DNA of 64,000 bases from Pseudeuparius sepicola (GCA_963920635.1 OY987308.1:26474096-26538095), one strand, 5' to 3'; shown: positions 12,401 through 22,335, numbered from the stretch's first letter. Program-made: numbers and translations. Notes: generated by a model from the sequence alone, not told the origin.

Positions 12401-13149
12401 ACACATATAATCATGCATTGTCATCCAAATTAAACGTGTGTACAAAATTTCAGCTCGATCGGTTGAAGATATCTGCTTCAAAATTGAGTTGCAAGATTCC
12501 ACCCGAACAAATTACATACATACATACATACATACATACATTGCAAGTTAAATAAAAGCTTTTAAAAAGGAGCACATTGGTACCTGTATTTTGTATTGGG
12601 TGTATTACGGTTGGTATATAGATATGTGGAAAAGATGAACCATACGCAAAATCTGCTGCATTTATTTCCCTATAGTTAAAGGAAAACTTGTTACAACTGG
12701 CCCACCCCGTATTTTGCCCCATCGACACCCTCTCAGTGCGAGGGTTACGATTATAAACTCCGAACACCGAAAGGGTGGAATCGTCTGGAGAAAGTTTTAT
12801 GGCAGTATCTCGATCGCTTGAATAGCAGCGGTAGAATCCAGTTTGACTTGGCCGCGGCAGCAAAAAAGCCGAACTTCGAGTCGCGGCTTGGCCATAGTTA
12901 TGAGGATAAGCACCATTCTAAGACGATCAATATATCGCTTACGTTATTCCTGGAGTTGACGTCTATGGGCTCCCTGAGGATCCTCCTCACAGCTTCGGTG
13001 TCGTTCTTGATAACGGCCTCGTGCACCAGGAGGTCGTTCCTCTGTATCACTGCCCTGCGTTCCAATTCTTCTGGCGTTGACGTCGGCGACGGGCAGCCCC
13101 CTCTAAATCTGCACGTCTGTTCTTGAAGGGTGCCGCCGCCTCGCGACAT
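3489..13149 (-). CDS. ANKDD1A: Ankyrin-repeat protein, ANKDD1A-like (C-terminus off the window)
   Basis: Predicted coding exons, 5' to 3': 13149-12943, 9854-9756, 9651-9553, 5906-5703, 5636-5439, 5383-5285, 3957-3859, 3683-3489, all phase 0. Several are exactly 99 nt, one 33-residue ankyrin repeat. The start MSRGGGTLQEQTCRFRGG is followed by about ten repeats (YGRAPIHWASARGNLDIM, YGMRPLHMATWHGHPQAV, GCTALHVAAGLGGKATLE). Repeat order and the end GGRTPLYIAAR...VDMIIKTARL match vertebrate ANKDD1A, which continues into a death domain. That part is not seen and should lie left of position 1. The 5703 and 5439 donors (GTTTGG, GTTGGC) are weak; a GTAAGT at 5414 would extend that exon by 24 nt. Such proteins are scaffolds; the partner is unknown. 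Confidence 0.75.
4030..5235. repeat. Intronic tandem repeat, ~175-bp monomers in alternating dimers
   Basis: Two related monomers alternate. Type A carries GGTTTAAAAGTTACAGAG then AACAAAACAATACTAG (near 4155, 4507 and 4840). Type B carries ACGGTTTACAAGTTATAG or a close variant (near 4330, 4675 and 5023). The period of the dimer is about 330-355 bp, giving roughly seven monomers. The array fills the ankyrin-gene intron between exons 3957 and 5285. Confidence 0.8.
6001..7752. mobile_element. THAP-containing DNA transposon remnant with inverted ends
   Basis: The left side (6014-6048) carries CCAAGGACGGTAAACGAG then ACAGGATAGCTCAGTC. The right side (about 7705-7741) carries the imperfect reverse complement, ACAGGATGGCTCAATC and CCCAAGAACGTTAAACCAG. 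Outer 15 bp match poorly and I see no clear target duplication, so the borders are approximate. Both subterminal regions carry a TGACGTCA-like core. It lies in the large intron of the ankyrin gene. Confidence 0.6.
6402..6970 (+). pseudogene. THAP protein remnant with a lost zinc ligand
   Basis: From ATG 6402 the frame reads MPGTRPGGTRCAVYGCNN..., then SEWISRCKRKDKF and SHIRSQHFVDNDYERDL, and stops at 6632. This is a THAP domain (Cys-x4-Cys, Trp, QHF), but the third ligand position has Arg where HICSQHF is expected. A second frame (about 6690-6970; SRSDRLTERQRKEEIEK, SSPATVTEIG) looks like the linker downstream of the domain. No catalytic region follows. Confidence 0.65.
7923..7994 (+). pseudogene. 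Short THAP-domain start
   Basis: MACSLKDCKNFTRERRKGIS followed by FFR and a stop is the first 23 residues of a THAP domain (Cys-x4-Cys, FFR before the usual FP). The frame closes directly after it. It lies beside the right end of the previous element, so it may be a second, truncated THAP element. From 8000 to 9420 I see no other gene; 8355-9350 is AT-rich intron. Confidence 0.45.
9421..9473. other. Two adjacent perfect hairpins
   Basis: CCAGGGACCC (9421-9430) pairs with GGGTCCCTGG (9438-9447). AGATTCATTCT (9449-9459) pairs with AGAATGAATCT (9463-9473). They lie 79 bp beyond the donor of the ankyrin exon 9553-9651, within its downstream intron. Function unknown. Confidence 0.8.
9860..11650. 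other. AT-rich intron of the ankyrin gene, no gene seen
   Basis: No supported coding sequence. It contains short palindromes such as GGGATTAAAG...CTTTAATCCC (10,768-10,793 region) and several TGGTACCA / TTGGTATC motifs at 11,020-11,095. These look like decayed transposon ends. Confidence 0.5.
11661..11991. repeat. Near-perfect long inverted repeat, ~152-bp arms, 25-bp loop
   Basis: The left arm (11,661-11,812) is repeated as reverse complement at 11,838-11,991 with at most one or two length differences in A/T runs. The inner ends are GCGAGATTTAAG and CTTAAATCTCGC. Such a structure can fold into a long hairpin in DNA or RNA. It is inside the first intron of the ankyrin gene. Confidence 0.92.
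12114..12478. repeat. 122-bp tandem repeat, three copies
   Basis: CCATCTTGGGTGTTCCGCC recurs at about 12,115, 12,237 and 12,359, each followed by ATGACGTCACACATATAATC and CAGCTCGATCGGTTGAA. Copies are nearly identical. An (ACAT)n microsatellite follows. Confidence 0.9.
12513..12541. repeat. (CATA)n microsatellite
   Basis: About seven copies of the tetranucleotide ACAT directly follow the 122-bp array, in the same intron of the ankyrin gene. Confidence 0.95.
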
Positions 13150-13705
13150 ATTTGCTGAAAATCACACACTGATTGCATATAAAAATTGTATTATTATCGC
13201 GCGCGCTATAGCATTTCCGCATCCTGTCGTGCATATGATAAACACGCGGTAGAAAGGGTGTTACGCAACGAGGAAATAACGGCATCAATCCCTTTCGACG
13301 GGAAATAAATGTCCGGAGTTTAATTTTGGCCTGGGGATACCCCCCCGGAGAAATGGGAGGTGGTAAATCAACTTTACTCGCGGTTTGTTTTGGCGGAGAA
13401 ATTTTAGCGGATAATTAGTAAAAAGCAGCCCCAGTTTTTCAGGTTTCCTTTTGGGACATAATTGAGGGCAAAGGTTGGTACACAATTCGTGTGCCTTTGA
13501 TAAATAAATGCAGATAAAACGTTTCCATTTCAGGCGAACATTAGACGAATGCCGTTATAATTTTTTTTATCAAAAAAAGTAATAATGAAAATTCGACGAA
13601 AACATCATAAAGTTCTGTAAGGATTCAAGGATCAAACTTTACAACTTCAAAACATGTCGTATAAAGGACATTGTTTGCGCATCTAATCCTCGTTGTATAT
13701 ACAGA

Positions 13706-13717
13706 GGATATAAATAG
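13706..13717 (+). promoter_or_regulatory. TATA box of the regucalcin gene
   Basis: GATATAAATAGG lies about 45 bp upstream of the first coding ATG (13755), leaving a short 5' UTR. The ankyrin gene starts in the opposite direction at 13149, so this 600-bp gap probably holds two divergent promoters. Confidence 0.6.
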
Positions 13718-13754
13718 GACGCACCTACAAGTTTGACGTTAGTGTCATCGAAAA

Positions 13755-15909
13755 ATGAGGTAAGAATAATTTTAACGATATAACATATTCTCTATTGCCA
13801 CCTTATCACTTTACATACACGCCAGCACACCCAAAAGTGTAAGGGGTTGCTAGGTATAAAAATTATTGCCTAGCAACACTTAAAAACCTTAAAACCATTA
13901 TAATAAAATATAAGAACAAATAATAATGGCCTAATAGACCAAAATTGATAGGAACTTATTTAGCGAGTATTTAAAGCAACCGATTGGTAAATCGTAGGTC
14001 ACAGGTTCAAGTCCACATAAAGGCTTATATTTTTGTATTTATTGTTTATTCCACAGCCAACTTAAAAGTTGATTACAGGGAATCTTATCACTGATAATCA
14101 TTTTTAGTTACTGAACAATAACAATGGTTACTATGAAGATTATTACTCGCAATCTAGTATATTTAGAGTTTAATTCAAAGTACCTCTAGTCTGAAATTGT
14201 CGGTAGCAGGAAAAATGTAATACATACAAACGCCCGCGTTCTCTTTTTATCATCATTATTCTTGATGTGCCTCGTGAAAATTTCAAACAATGCTTCCTAC
14301 ATTCTATGTCTATGATTTTATTATAAAGCAGGCTGAATTCTATATGACTGTACCCAGGGGTCTTGCTCCATGCACTCTATCGACCGGTTTCTATTTTGGA
14401 CTGGATATCCCGTAGGAATTTACTGTGTATTTATACCTTTGGTTGCTCTATTGCTTTAAACACGAATTTTGTAGACACTACGAAAACACAAACATGATTA
14501 TAACAAAGACATTTTAGCGTTGACTGACGTATTAATAAGACTTATTCTCACGGCTATAGCTTCATATTGTGAAAAGTAGATGGCGCCTATGGTCAACAAT
14601 GTATTTTGCATTGTATTTTGTCTCCGGGAAGCGCATGATGAGCCAGAGAACTGTCAAACATGACAGCCGTGAGCAGTCTTTATTAATACGTCAGTCAACG
14701 ATTTTAGTTTGGACATTTTTAATTCCAGCACAGGAAATTCGCAAATTGACGTTCAGCCGGTGACACTACCGTATCAACATGGGGAAGCGCCACATTGGGA
14801 CAACGAAAATGGAATTTTATATTTTGTAGACACTTTTCAGGCTACTGTACTGAAATGGGATCCGTACACCGGCGTAAAAGAGTACAAACTAGGTAAAAAA
14901 ACCATTGCTTTCGACCAAAATTATTAGTCACATTGTTTTTAGAAAATTTTGATTCCATCGCTGTAGCGATACCCATAAAAAATCGAATAGACGAGTTGTT
15001 AGTGGCAGCAGACAGAAGTATGATGATACTCAACTGGGGCAATGACAATACTGGAAGTACCACACTTAAAGGTCTAGGAAGCGTAGAAAAACACAAAGAA
15101 AGAAATCAATTTAACGACGGCAAAGCGGATTCAAAAGGAAACCTATGGATAGGTAGGTATCATCTTGGCATTATTTATTCTTTCAATTTATGAATGTTTT
15201 CTTTTATATTCAGGCACATTGACTAGACGAAAAGATTTAGGCGTAGATCCTAGTGGAGGCAGCTTATACATGGTCGATTTCAACAAAAAAGACTTCTTGA
15301 TTTTTGAAAAAATAACGGGTGTTAGTATAAGTAACGGACTGGTTTGGTCTAAAGACGACAAGAACTTTTATTACATCGATAGTGAAACTAGATATGTCGT
15401 AAGATACGATTTCGACCTTACTACAGGAACAATAAGTAAAATGCGAATGCTACAAAATATTTCCATTGCTAAAAAAATATTTTAGGTGACAGAAAAATAA
15501 TCTTCGATCTCCGAAACCATCCGGAATTCCACGGTATACCAGACGGTATGACCATAGATTCCGAGGACAACATTTGGGTGGCCTTGTTTGGCGGTGGTTG
15601 TGTAAGCGTTTCCCGCGCGGAAAGGTACCACTTTCCGCACTAGTTACGAAAACGACCAAGAGATATTCCTTACAGATACTGCGCATAGATCCTACACGGG
15701 GCGCTCTCGTCACATCGGTCAAACTGCCCGTCACTTACGTGACGTCAATGACATTTGGGGGACCGCAACTTGACGTTTTGTACGTCACAACTTCGCGGCT
15801 TAAACTGACAGCACAGGAGGCCATGACGGAACCACTAGCCGGATGTGTGTTCGCAATTTCCGGTTTGGGAGCGTCTGGACTTCCGGAGAAGAAAGTTGTA
15901 ATTGATTAG
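13755..15909 (+). CDS. Regucalcin / SMP-30 family protein (luciferin-regenerating-enzyme-like)
   Basis: Predicted exons: 13755-13759, 14729-14892, 14943-15152, 15214-15435, 15486-15601, 15676-15909 (316 aa; family about 300). The first exon codes only ATG AG, completed by C from exon 2 to give MSTGNSQIDVQPV. All junctions keep phase. Family landmarks are HGEAPHWD (metal-binding Glu), FNDGKADSKGNLW, ISNGLVWSKDD (metal-binding Asn), IPDGMTIDSEDNIW (metal-binding Asp) and VTSMTFGGPQLDVLYVTT. SMP-30 proteins are cytosolic six-bladed beta-propeller lactonases or calcium-binding proteins, and firefly luciferin-regenerating enzyme is a member. The usual Arg before FNDG is Gln here (NQFNDG). AATAAA lies at 15945. 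Substrate cannot be inferred from sequence. Confidence 0.88.
14518..14700. mobile_element. 183-bp MITE with 7-bp target duplication
   Basis: The ends are CGTTGACTGACGTATTAATA and its reverse complement, extending about 35 bp with mismatches to a CTCACGGCT core. The flanking direct repeat is ATTTTAG (14,511-14,517 and 14,701-14,707). It lies in intron 1 of the regucalcin gene, ending 28 bp before the acceptor of exon 2. No coding capacity. Confidence 0.85.
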
Positions 15910-15944
15910 GATTGTATTTCAATCCCTTTTCAAGTTTATGAAAA

Positions 15945-15950
15945 AATAAA
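15945..15950 (+). terminator. Poly(A) signal of the regucalcin gene
   Basis: AATAAA 36 bp after the stop codon. Confidence 0.7.
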
Positions 15951-16561
15951 CAATTAAAATTTTTATTAAGCACATTTTTTTGAATTATGAATATATGTGG
16001 ATATTGTGGTTTTCCTAGAACGTTAAGGTACCTAAGTGTCATCAGTGAAAACAAATACCTACTTTAATGGTTTAATCAATTTCAAGCTTCTACGAACACT
16101 ATAATAAATAAAAAGGTGATTTAGAAAATATCAGTCGATGGTAACATTATATTTCTATATCGTTGGACTGAATTAACTCCCTGATTTACTTTGTAGAACT
16201 TTTAACGGTAATAATCTATTCCCCACAAAATGGGGAATAAAAGTGATTCGGCTGGTAACGTTTTTTTGAACGGTGTATTCTGTGACGTAAGCATATGTCG
16301 AAAACAATAAAAGAAAGGTTTTATTTGCCGCATAAAATTTGATAGTCCATGTATGAATTATTTTTCGCCGCTTTATGGACTTCCCTGTAATTTGGACATG
16401 GAATTATATGAGAATGAATAAAATATATTTGGGTTAATTCATTTGAAACAACCAAGCTATTGGCAACAATCGAAAAAAATAAAAACCCACATAGATATTT
16501 ATTTTTAAATTTTGTATTTATATTTCCAAAAACAAAAGTACAATTGCAAGTATATACCTAC

Positions 16562-16757
16562 ATAGAAATTTCTGAAATTTCTATGTATTTATTGCAGTAT
16601 ACCTATACCAAAGGTATCAAATAAAATTCAGTGCCGAGGTACATATTATATATTTTTATATAGAAATTTCTGAAATTTCTATGTATTTATTGCAGTATAC
16701 CTATACCAAAGGTATCAAATAAAATTCAGTGCCGAGGTACATATTATATATTTTTTT
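16562..16757. repeat. 98-bp tandem duplication
   Basis: Two copies, starting at 16,562 and 16,660, are almost identical. Each begins with the palindrome TAGAAATTTC-T-GAAATTTCTA and contains CAGTGCCGAGGTACATATTA. Confidence 0.9.
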
Positions 16758-16798
16758 TAATCGGAAAAATATGTTTTATTGTGCAAAAAGATAATCAT

Positions 16799-16872
16799 AA
16801 GGGATCACCCGTCCATGAACCTACTCTACTACGCGCGGCGTTGCTTGACTTTGGCGATCGCTCCACCGGTCA
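16799..16872 (-). ncRNA. 5S rRNA-derived fragment (SINE3-like or pseudogene)
   Basis: On the minus strand the text reads GATCGCCAAAGTCAAGCAAC, then GCCGCGCG, then CATGGACGGGTGATCCC. This closely follows the internal control region of metazoan 5S rRNA (GATCACCGAAGTCAAGCAAC ... GGATGGGTGACC). The 5' third of 5S rRNA is not recognisable, so this is not a functional 5S gene. A 5S-derived SINE head is the likeliest reading. Confidence 0.6.
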
Positions 16873-17034
16873 AATATGACGAGGCACGGCGCTTCCCAAC
16901 AGAAACTCCTGTTGTGCAGCCTCCATGAAAAATAGACTGATATTCAAACCTACTATAATCTTTATACTGAAAGATTGCGCTGCTATTATATAGGTAGCAA
17001 TTCGTACGAAAATTTAAATGGGCTTTATTAGACG

Positions 17035-17195
17035 GTCACTTTTGACAGGCGATGGCTTCGCGTCTGACGTTTGATGTTTATATCTCGTCAAGGCCTACTT
17101 ATTGAAAAAATCGTACAATAATGGGCTACTTCGGTGCCGATTTCTGACGATTTTGAGACACTTCACTGCCGATTTCAAGAAAATAATAATATATA
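17035..17195. repeat. Dispersed repeat, inverted copy at 60.7-60.85 kb
   Basis: The stretch with CGTCTGACGTTTGATGTTTA, AAGGCCTACTTATTGAAAAA and AATGGGCTACTTCGGTGCCG recurs as the reverse complement near 60,690-60,850. No ORF. Bases 17,200-18,050 hold no gene that I can support. Confidence 0.75.
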
Positions 17196-18130
17196 AGTAC
17201 ATAGGATAAAACTTTTTGGAGTTCTTCTAAAATGATAGAAGTGTAAAAAACGACAAAAATGATAAAAAGCCACTATATTCGCTTAGCAATTTAATCGTAA
17301 TAAGTTTCGAGCCAAAATTCCGATCCACCGAATTTTCAAAACACTCCTCAAAGGTGTCCGATTAATTTAGACTCAAATTCGAATTTCTTCGTCATTCCCA
17401 CATAAAATATGTAGCACTTCTAAACTTAGAACAGGCCGCTTTGACGCCCGTCTTGCGAAATTTTGAAGTGCAGGATAAATTACTGCCCATTTTTTAACGG
17501 CACCTCATAAAAAACTTCAAGGCGCCTTCCTGTTTGAAGACGACGGTTTCCCCTGCCAAAAATCGCCGGTAAACACGACCATTTATTCGTAAAAGGCGTC
17601 CCAAAGGAAATTCACGCCAAAAAGCTTTCTGGAGGCGCCTATAGAAAAGGGAATTTGATGAAGCATTTGTAAGGAAAGGTATAATGAAACGGAGTCTTGA
17701 AAGAACCTTTGACTTCTTCCCAGAATTTCGTTATCGCAACGGAGAATTAAATTAGAATGTGAGAAAGCAAAAGTCAAATTGATGTTAGATAATTCAACGA
17801 GCAATTCATCTTTTTTATACAGAAAAAACAACACGCAACCCAAAAATTAACGGACGAAATCGATATAAACACAGCAACTAACACGTAAAAACAAACCTGT
17901 TGAAGGTAGATTTAATCACGAAATTTGCCCTTTAAAAGCCGCGGAATAAATAAAATAATTATGCGAGAACAATAAAGCAAGCTTTATTTGCGTTATATTA
18001 CCGTTGGTTCCTTAAAGAATTCGTTTATTTTGAAAAAATCGAGCCATGAGTTACGCGCCGCACCACACCACATCACGCACTGTTTTCGGGCGTCGCGACG
18101 CTCTCATGATAAGGCAAAAGGCATTGTGGC

Positions 18131-18142
18131 TGCGCCTGCGCA
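18131..18142. promoter_or_regulatory. NRF-1-like site in the RNFT promoter region
   Basis: TGCGCCTGCGCA is a palindromic match to the GCGCATGCGC class of NRF-1 sites, common in housekeeping promoters. It lies about 620 bp upstream of the RNFT start codon. Function inferred only. Confidence 0.35.
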
Positions 18143-18385
18143 TTAACTTTCCCGCCGATTTTCAATCATTTCTACACTATTGGTGTTTGTATCGCTCTAC
18201 GCACGGAAAATTGTAAGTATTCTTTGTTTATCTTTCAAAAATCGCGCATTTTTCATATGGCAACACGGCAACACCCTGTCGCGCTCAAGATTGATGCAAC
18301 CAGGCGTGCAGCACTTGGCGTTGCGTACGGCGTGAAGTTAGATGCTAAATGTCAAACGCAATTTCATGAATACACGTAATGATAA

Positions 18386-18717
18386 GGCTCGATAACGTTA
18401 AAATTAACCTGGACACGTATCGTCAGCAATGGAAAAACATTCTAAAGACCAGGAAAATGTGACATTCTCATCGAAACACAAATAATTGCGCGATGTCCTT
18501 GAGATGCGTTCAAGAGGTATGCAACCACGCATACAATACACGTACTTAACCTTAGAGCACAGCGTAAACGTCAAAACGTGCGTCAAACTTTATTATAAAT
18601 GTTTTTATTATTTATAATAATTAAATAGTGACACTGGCGCAAAGATAAGCGAATAATAACAACACCAGGAAGCTTCGATAACGTTAAAATCAACCTAGAT
18701 CCGTATCGTCAGCAATG
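18386..18717. repeat. ~45-bp direct repeat upstream of RNFT
   Basis: CGATAACGTTAAAATTAACC...CGTATCGTCAGCAATG (about 18,389-18,430) recurs with few changes at about 18,676-18,717. The second copy lies in the presumed 5' UTR, 36 bp before the RNFT ATG. Confidence 0.7.
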
Positions 18718-18753
18718 TATAAAACCGATTAAAACATCCAAAGTTCGCTCAAA

Positions 18754-21656
18754 ATGTCGCAATTCCAACCGAACCTACCTTTCTCGTTCCAAAGGGCACA
18801 GATACAAATTCCGTTCGGGCTGCCGCAACCGGTTACCGCCACCAGTACAAACTTGGGGCCCTCCTCGTTCCAGAGACGTACAGTCGAAAATGCGATGCAC
18901 CTGCGGGAGAGTCTCACGAACGTCATTCGGTATGCGCCGATATCGTAACTGGACGAACGCGGGTAACTTTGTGTTTTCAGCGAGATAGAACCGTTGGTCG
19001 AGACGGCAAGGAACGTGCAGCAGAGCGCCATATCGAGCTTTCTAAGTAGGCCGAACGTGGAGAACAGTGCACCGCCTTCGTCGTCGTACGTTTCTATTAA
19101 TTTAGGCGAACAGCGAACCGCAGAGAGCGAGAACGCTAACAGGGAGGCGTTGCACAATCACGCAGCGTTGCTGCTTAATAACGATAACAATCAGGACAAC
19201 AACAATCTCGAGGGTATTTTGGAAAAATCGTAAGTAGTCATTTTTTTTAAAATTTTGTTGTGCTAGGGGACGACAACACGAGAGAGGGCGTTCCTATTAT
19301 AGAAGCACAACAGGCCATTCAGGTTTTGTTACGATACGTTCCGTTTGTGCTTATTTTGTTGGCAAAAGCCGTGTACGATTTTCACGAGAGCATTTTTATA
19401 CTAATCGTATTATTTACAACGTTTGCACATACAAACAGTGCTGTGAAACATGAAGCTACAAAAAGGAACCGAAGGAGCAAAATGCAACTTTTCATAGAGC
19501 TCGTAAGTCATAATTTAGGTAATATAAAAATCATCCGTTAATTTTTTTTTAGATCTATATAGCAGTATGTATGGTGTTTATTTTGTACGTTTTTGAAGAC
19601 AACATTTACAATTTTAATTTGATCATGAATTTAGTATTGATTCGGACATTCACACACCCCCTAACTGTATGGAACCTACTATGGATCATCACGGTAACGG
19701 ACTTCACGTTAAAACTCGTAACGGTTGCCATTAAAATTCTTTTAACAATGTTACCAGGAAAAATAATTGAGTTTAAAAAAAGGGTAAATGCTCTCATATC
19801 TTCCAACCTCAGTATTTTAATATTATTTAATAAATTTCCAGGGTAAAATTTATCTTTTTATCGAAGCAGTTTCCCAGCTGTACAGGAGTATAGCTACAAT
19901 ACAACCGTGGCTATATTATTTGTTGGAATCGTATCAAGGGCCGAGAAAAATCGTTTCAGTTTTCTTGTCGGCGTTCTACATGATTTCCAAAGGATCGGAT
20001 TTGATGTTTAAGGTCAGATTGATGAAAACAGCAATTTTGAAGTTGTTGCAATCAGTGGTAAGTAACACTTGGTGTTGGTTGTTTGAAGAGGGAGGTTTGA
20101 GCTACATTTTATAAAGAATGGGATTAGAATCGGTCCATTTTTAAGAAAGTTATGAGATAAAGAACTTGATCAAATTTTATGCCGTTAAAAAAATGACAAA
20201 TGTTTTGATTATATTTGATGATCTTTAAAAAATGTTTGCATTAATTTTTTGAAAATCCAATATTAGCTTCATAAAAAGAAAGGTTTGGGCTACATTTTGT
20301 AAAAAATAATATTAAAATTGGTCTATTTTTAAGAAAGTTACAAGCTATAGAGCACAATCACATTTAAGGTAATTTAAAAAAATAAATACAAATGTAGGTA
20401 TTGTTAGACGCCATTTAAAATTATTTTGTATTAGCTTTTGGAAAATTCAATACTAGTTTCATAAAAAGGAAGAGCTTTATAAAAAAAGAACATTAAAATT
20501 GATATATTTTTAAGAAAGTTACAAGCCATAGGAAACTAATCAAATTTAAGGTAATTTAAAAGAATTACAAATGTAGAGATTAAGTTTGACGGCATTTGAA
20601 ATTATTTTGGATCAACTTTTCGGAAATTCGGTCCTAGTTTCATCAGAAGGAAGGTTTGGGCTACGTTTTATAAAAGAGAACATTAGGATTGGTCCATTTT
20701 TAAGAAAGTTACAAGATGAAGAACTTAGTCAAATTGTAGGCAGTTAGGAAAAAATGATAAATGTAGGGGTTATCTTTGGTGGTCTTTAAAATTATTTTAG
20801 AATTCTTTTCTGGAAATTCAATACTAGCTTCATGAAAAGGAAGGTCTGGCCTACGTTTTGTAAAAAAGAACATTAAAATTGGTCTATTTTTAAGAAAGTT
20901 ACAAGCTATAGAAAACTAATCAAATTTAAGGTAATTTAAAAGAATTACAAATGTAGGGATCATGTTTGACGGCATTTGAAATTATTTTGGATTAACCTTT
21001 TGGAAATTCAATACTAGTTTCATCAAAAGGAAGGTCTGGGCTACGTTCTATAAAAATAAGAACATTAGTATTGGTCCATTTTTAAGAAAGTTGCAAGATG
21101 AAGAACTTAGTCAAATTGTAGGCAGTTAGGAAAAAATTATAAATGTAGGGGTTATCTTTGGTGGCCTTTAAAATTATTTTAATATTATTTTCTGGAGATT
21201 CAATACTAACTTTAAAAAGGAATGTGTGGGCTACGTTTTATAAAAAAGAACATTAAAATTGGTTGAGTTTTAAGAAATCTATATGGACCAATGTACTTGA
21301 TGTTCCTTTTGTCACTTTCTATATTAATTTAGGAGTATATCTTTGAAATCTAAAGATATTTTCTTAATAATATAAGGGTGTAAGCTACATTTGACAAGAA
21401 AAAAACACCGTGTTTTTGCTAGGCGATTGGGTCGTGTCCGAGCAAGGAACAAATACAAACCGCCGGCGACCACTGTCCGATCTGCCACGAAAACTACGAT
21501 TCCCCGGTGCTGCTGCAGTGCAGGCACATTTTCTGCGAGGGCTGCGTGTCGACGTGGTTCGACCGCGAGCAGACCTGCCCGTTGTGCCGGGCCAAGATCG
21601 TCGACGACCCGTCGTGGCGGGACGGGGCCACCTCGCACTTTGTGCAGTTGTTCTGA
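18754..21656 (+). CDS. RNFT1: RNFT-type RING finger transmembrane protein (E3 ubiquitin ligase)
   Basis: Predicted exons: 18754-18929, 18981-19213, 19267-19502, 19553-19783, 19842-20057, 21423-21656 (441 aa, near the family size). A disordered Ser/Asn-rich N-terminus is followed by hydrophobic segments (YVPFVLILLAKAV, FILIVLFTTFA, YIAVCMVFILYVF, WLYYLLESY). The last exon carries a C3HC4 RING, HCPICHENYDSPVLLQCRH then CEGCVSTWFDREQTCPLC, and ends DGATSHFVQLF, as RNFT proteins do. RNFT proteins are ER-membrane ubiquitin ligases linked to ER-associated degradation. Exon 2 must use donor G|GTATTT (19214); a stronger GTAAGT at 19230 would break the frame and leave a 37-nt intron. Two more copies of the last exon follow. 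Confidence 0.88.
20115..21240. repeat. Degenerate ~190-bp tandem repeat in the last RNFT intron
   Basis: About six units carry the shared elements GGTTTGGGCTACGTTTTATA, AGAACATTAAAATTGGTC, TTTTTAAGAAAGTTACAAG and AAATTATTTT, with period near 190 bp (AAGAAAGTTA near 20,138, 20,329, 20,513, 20,700, 20,890 and 21,085). The same family resumes after the exon array, at 23,281-24,440. A single diverged unit lies near 32,830-32,910. Confidence 0.85.
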
Positions 21657-21747
21657 AGTCGGGCGGGTCGGCACAGATCCGCCGCTATAGAGATTAGTTG
21701 TGATACGATCGTAGGTTAAGCTAAGACTGTATTTTTTCGAAGCTATC

Positions 21748-21753
21748 AATAAA
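21748..21753 (+). terminator. RNFT poly(A) signal, copy 1
   Basis: AATAAA 92 bp after the stop codon. The same signal is repeated with each exon copy. Confidence 0.7.
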
Positions 21754-22101
21754 AACTTGTAGGTGTAAGGAAGACGGTTGTTTTATTTAGTTGTCGTTGA
21801 AATTGAGTTAGAAAGCGAAGGGGGTTGGGGTTGTAACTACGTTTTTGAAATTATTTTGGGATGACTTTATGGAAATTCGACACTAGGTTCTTAAAAAGAA
21901 AGGTTTAAGCTTCGTTTTATAAAAAAGAACATTAAAATTGGTTGAGTTTTAAGAAATCTATATGGACCAATGTACTTGATGTTCCTTTTGTCACTTTCTA
22001 TATTAATTTAGGAGTATATCCTTGAAATCTAAAGATATTTTCTTAATAATATAAGGGTGTAAGCTACATTTGACAAGAAAAAAACACCGTGTTTTTGCTA
22101 G

Positions 22102-22335
22102 GCGATTGGGTCGTGTCCGAGCAAGGAACAAATACAAACCGCCGGCGACCACTGTCCGATCTGCCACGAAAACTACGATTCCCCGGTGCTGCTGCAGTGC
22201 AGGCACATTTTCTGCGAGGGCTGCGTGTCGACGTGGTTCGACCGCGAGCAGACCTGCCCGTTGTGCCGGGCCAAGATCGTCGACGACCCGTCGTGGCGGG
22301 ACGGGGCCACCTCGCACTTTGTGCAGTTGTTCTGA
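22102..22335 (+). CDS. Second copy of the RNFT RING exon
   Basis: Identical in protein to exon 21423-21656, with the same TTTTTGCTAG acceptor, the RING ligands, the stop and a downstream AATAAA. It is phase-compatible with the donor at 20057, so it could serve as an alternative last exon giving the same protein, or as an inert duplicate. It could also be an assembly artefact because the copies are nearly identical. Confidence 0.7.
   Translation, partial: AIGSCPSKEQIQTAGDHCPICHENYDSPVLLQCRHIFCEGCVSTWFDREQTCPLCRAKIVDDPSWRDGATSHFVQLF

Noticed and set aside
12513..12541. Possible CRISPR-like or other prokaryotic repeat array
   Set aside because: The repeats here are eukaryotic microsatellite and minisatellite types without unique spacers.
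13983..14030. tRNA-like GGTTCAAGTCC box near 14.0 kb
   Set aside because: A B-box-like match is present but the anticodon stem does not fold with a 7-base loop and no acceptor stem is seen.
21391..21749. Repeated open frames of 95-141 codons on both strands in each 679-bp unit
   Set aside because: They overlap the RING exon in other frames and have no family features.
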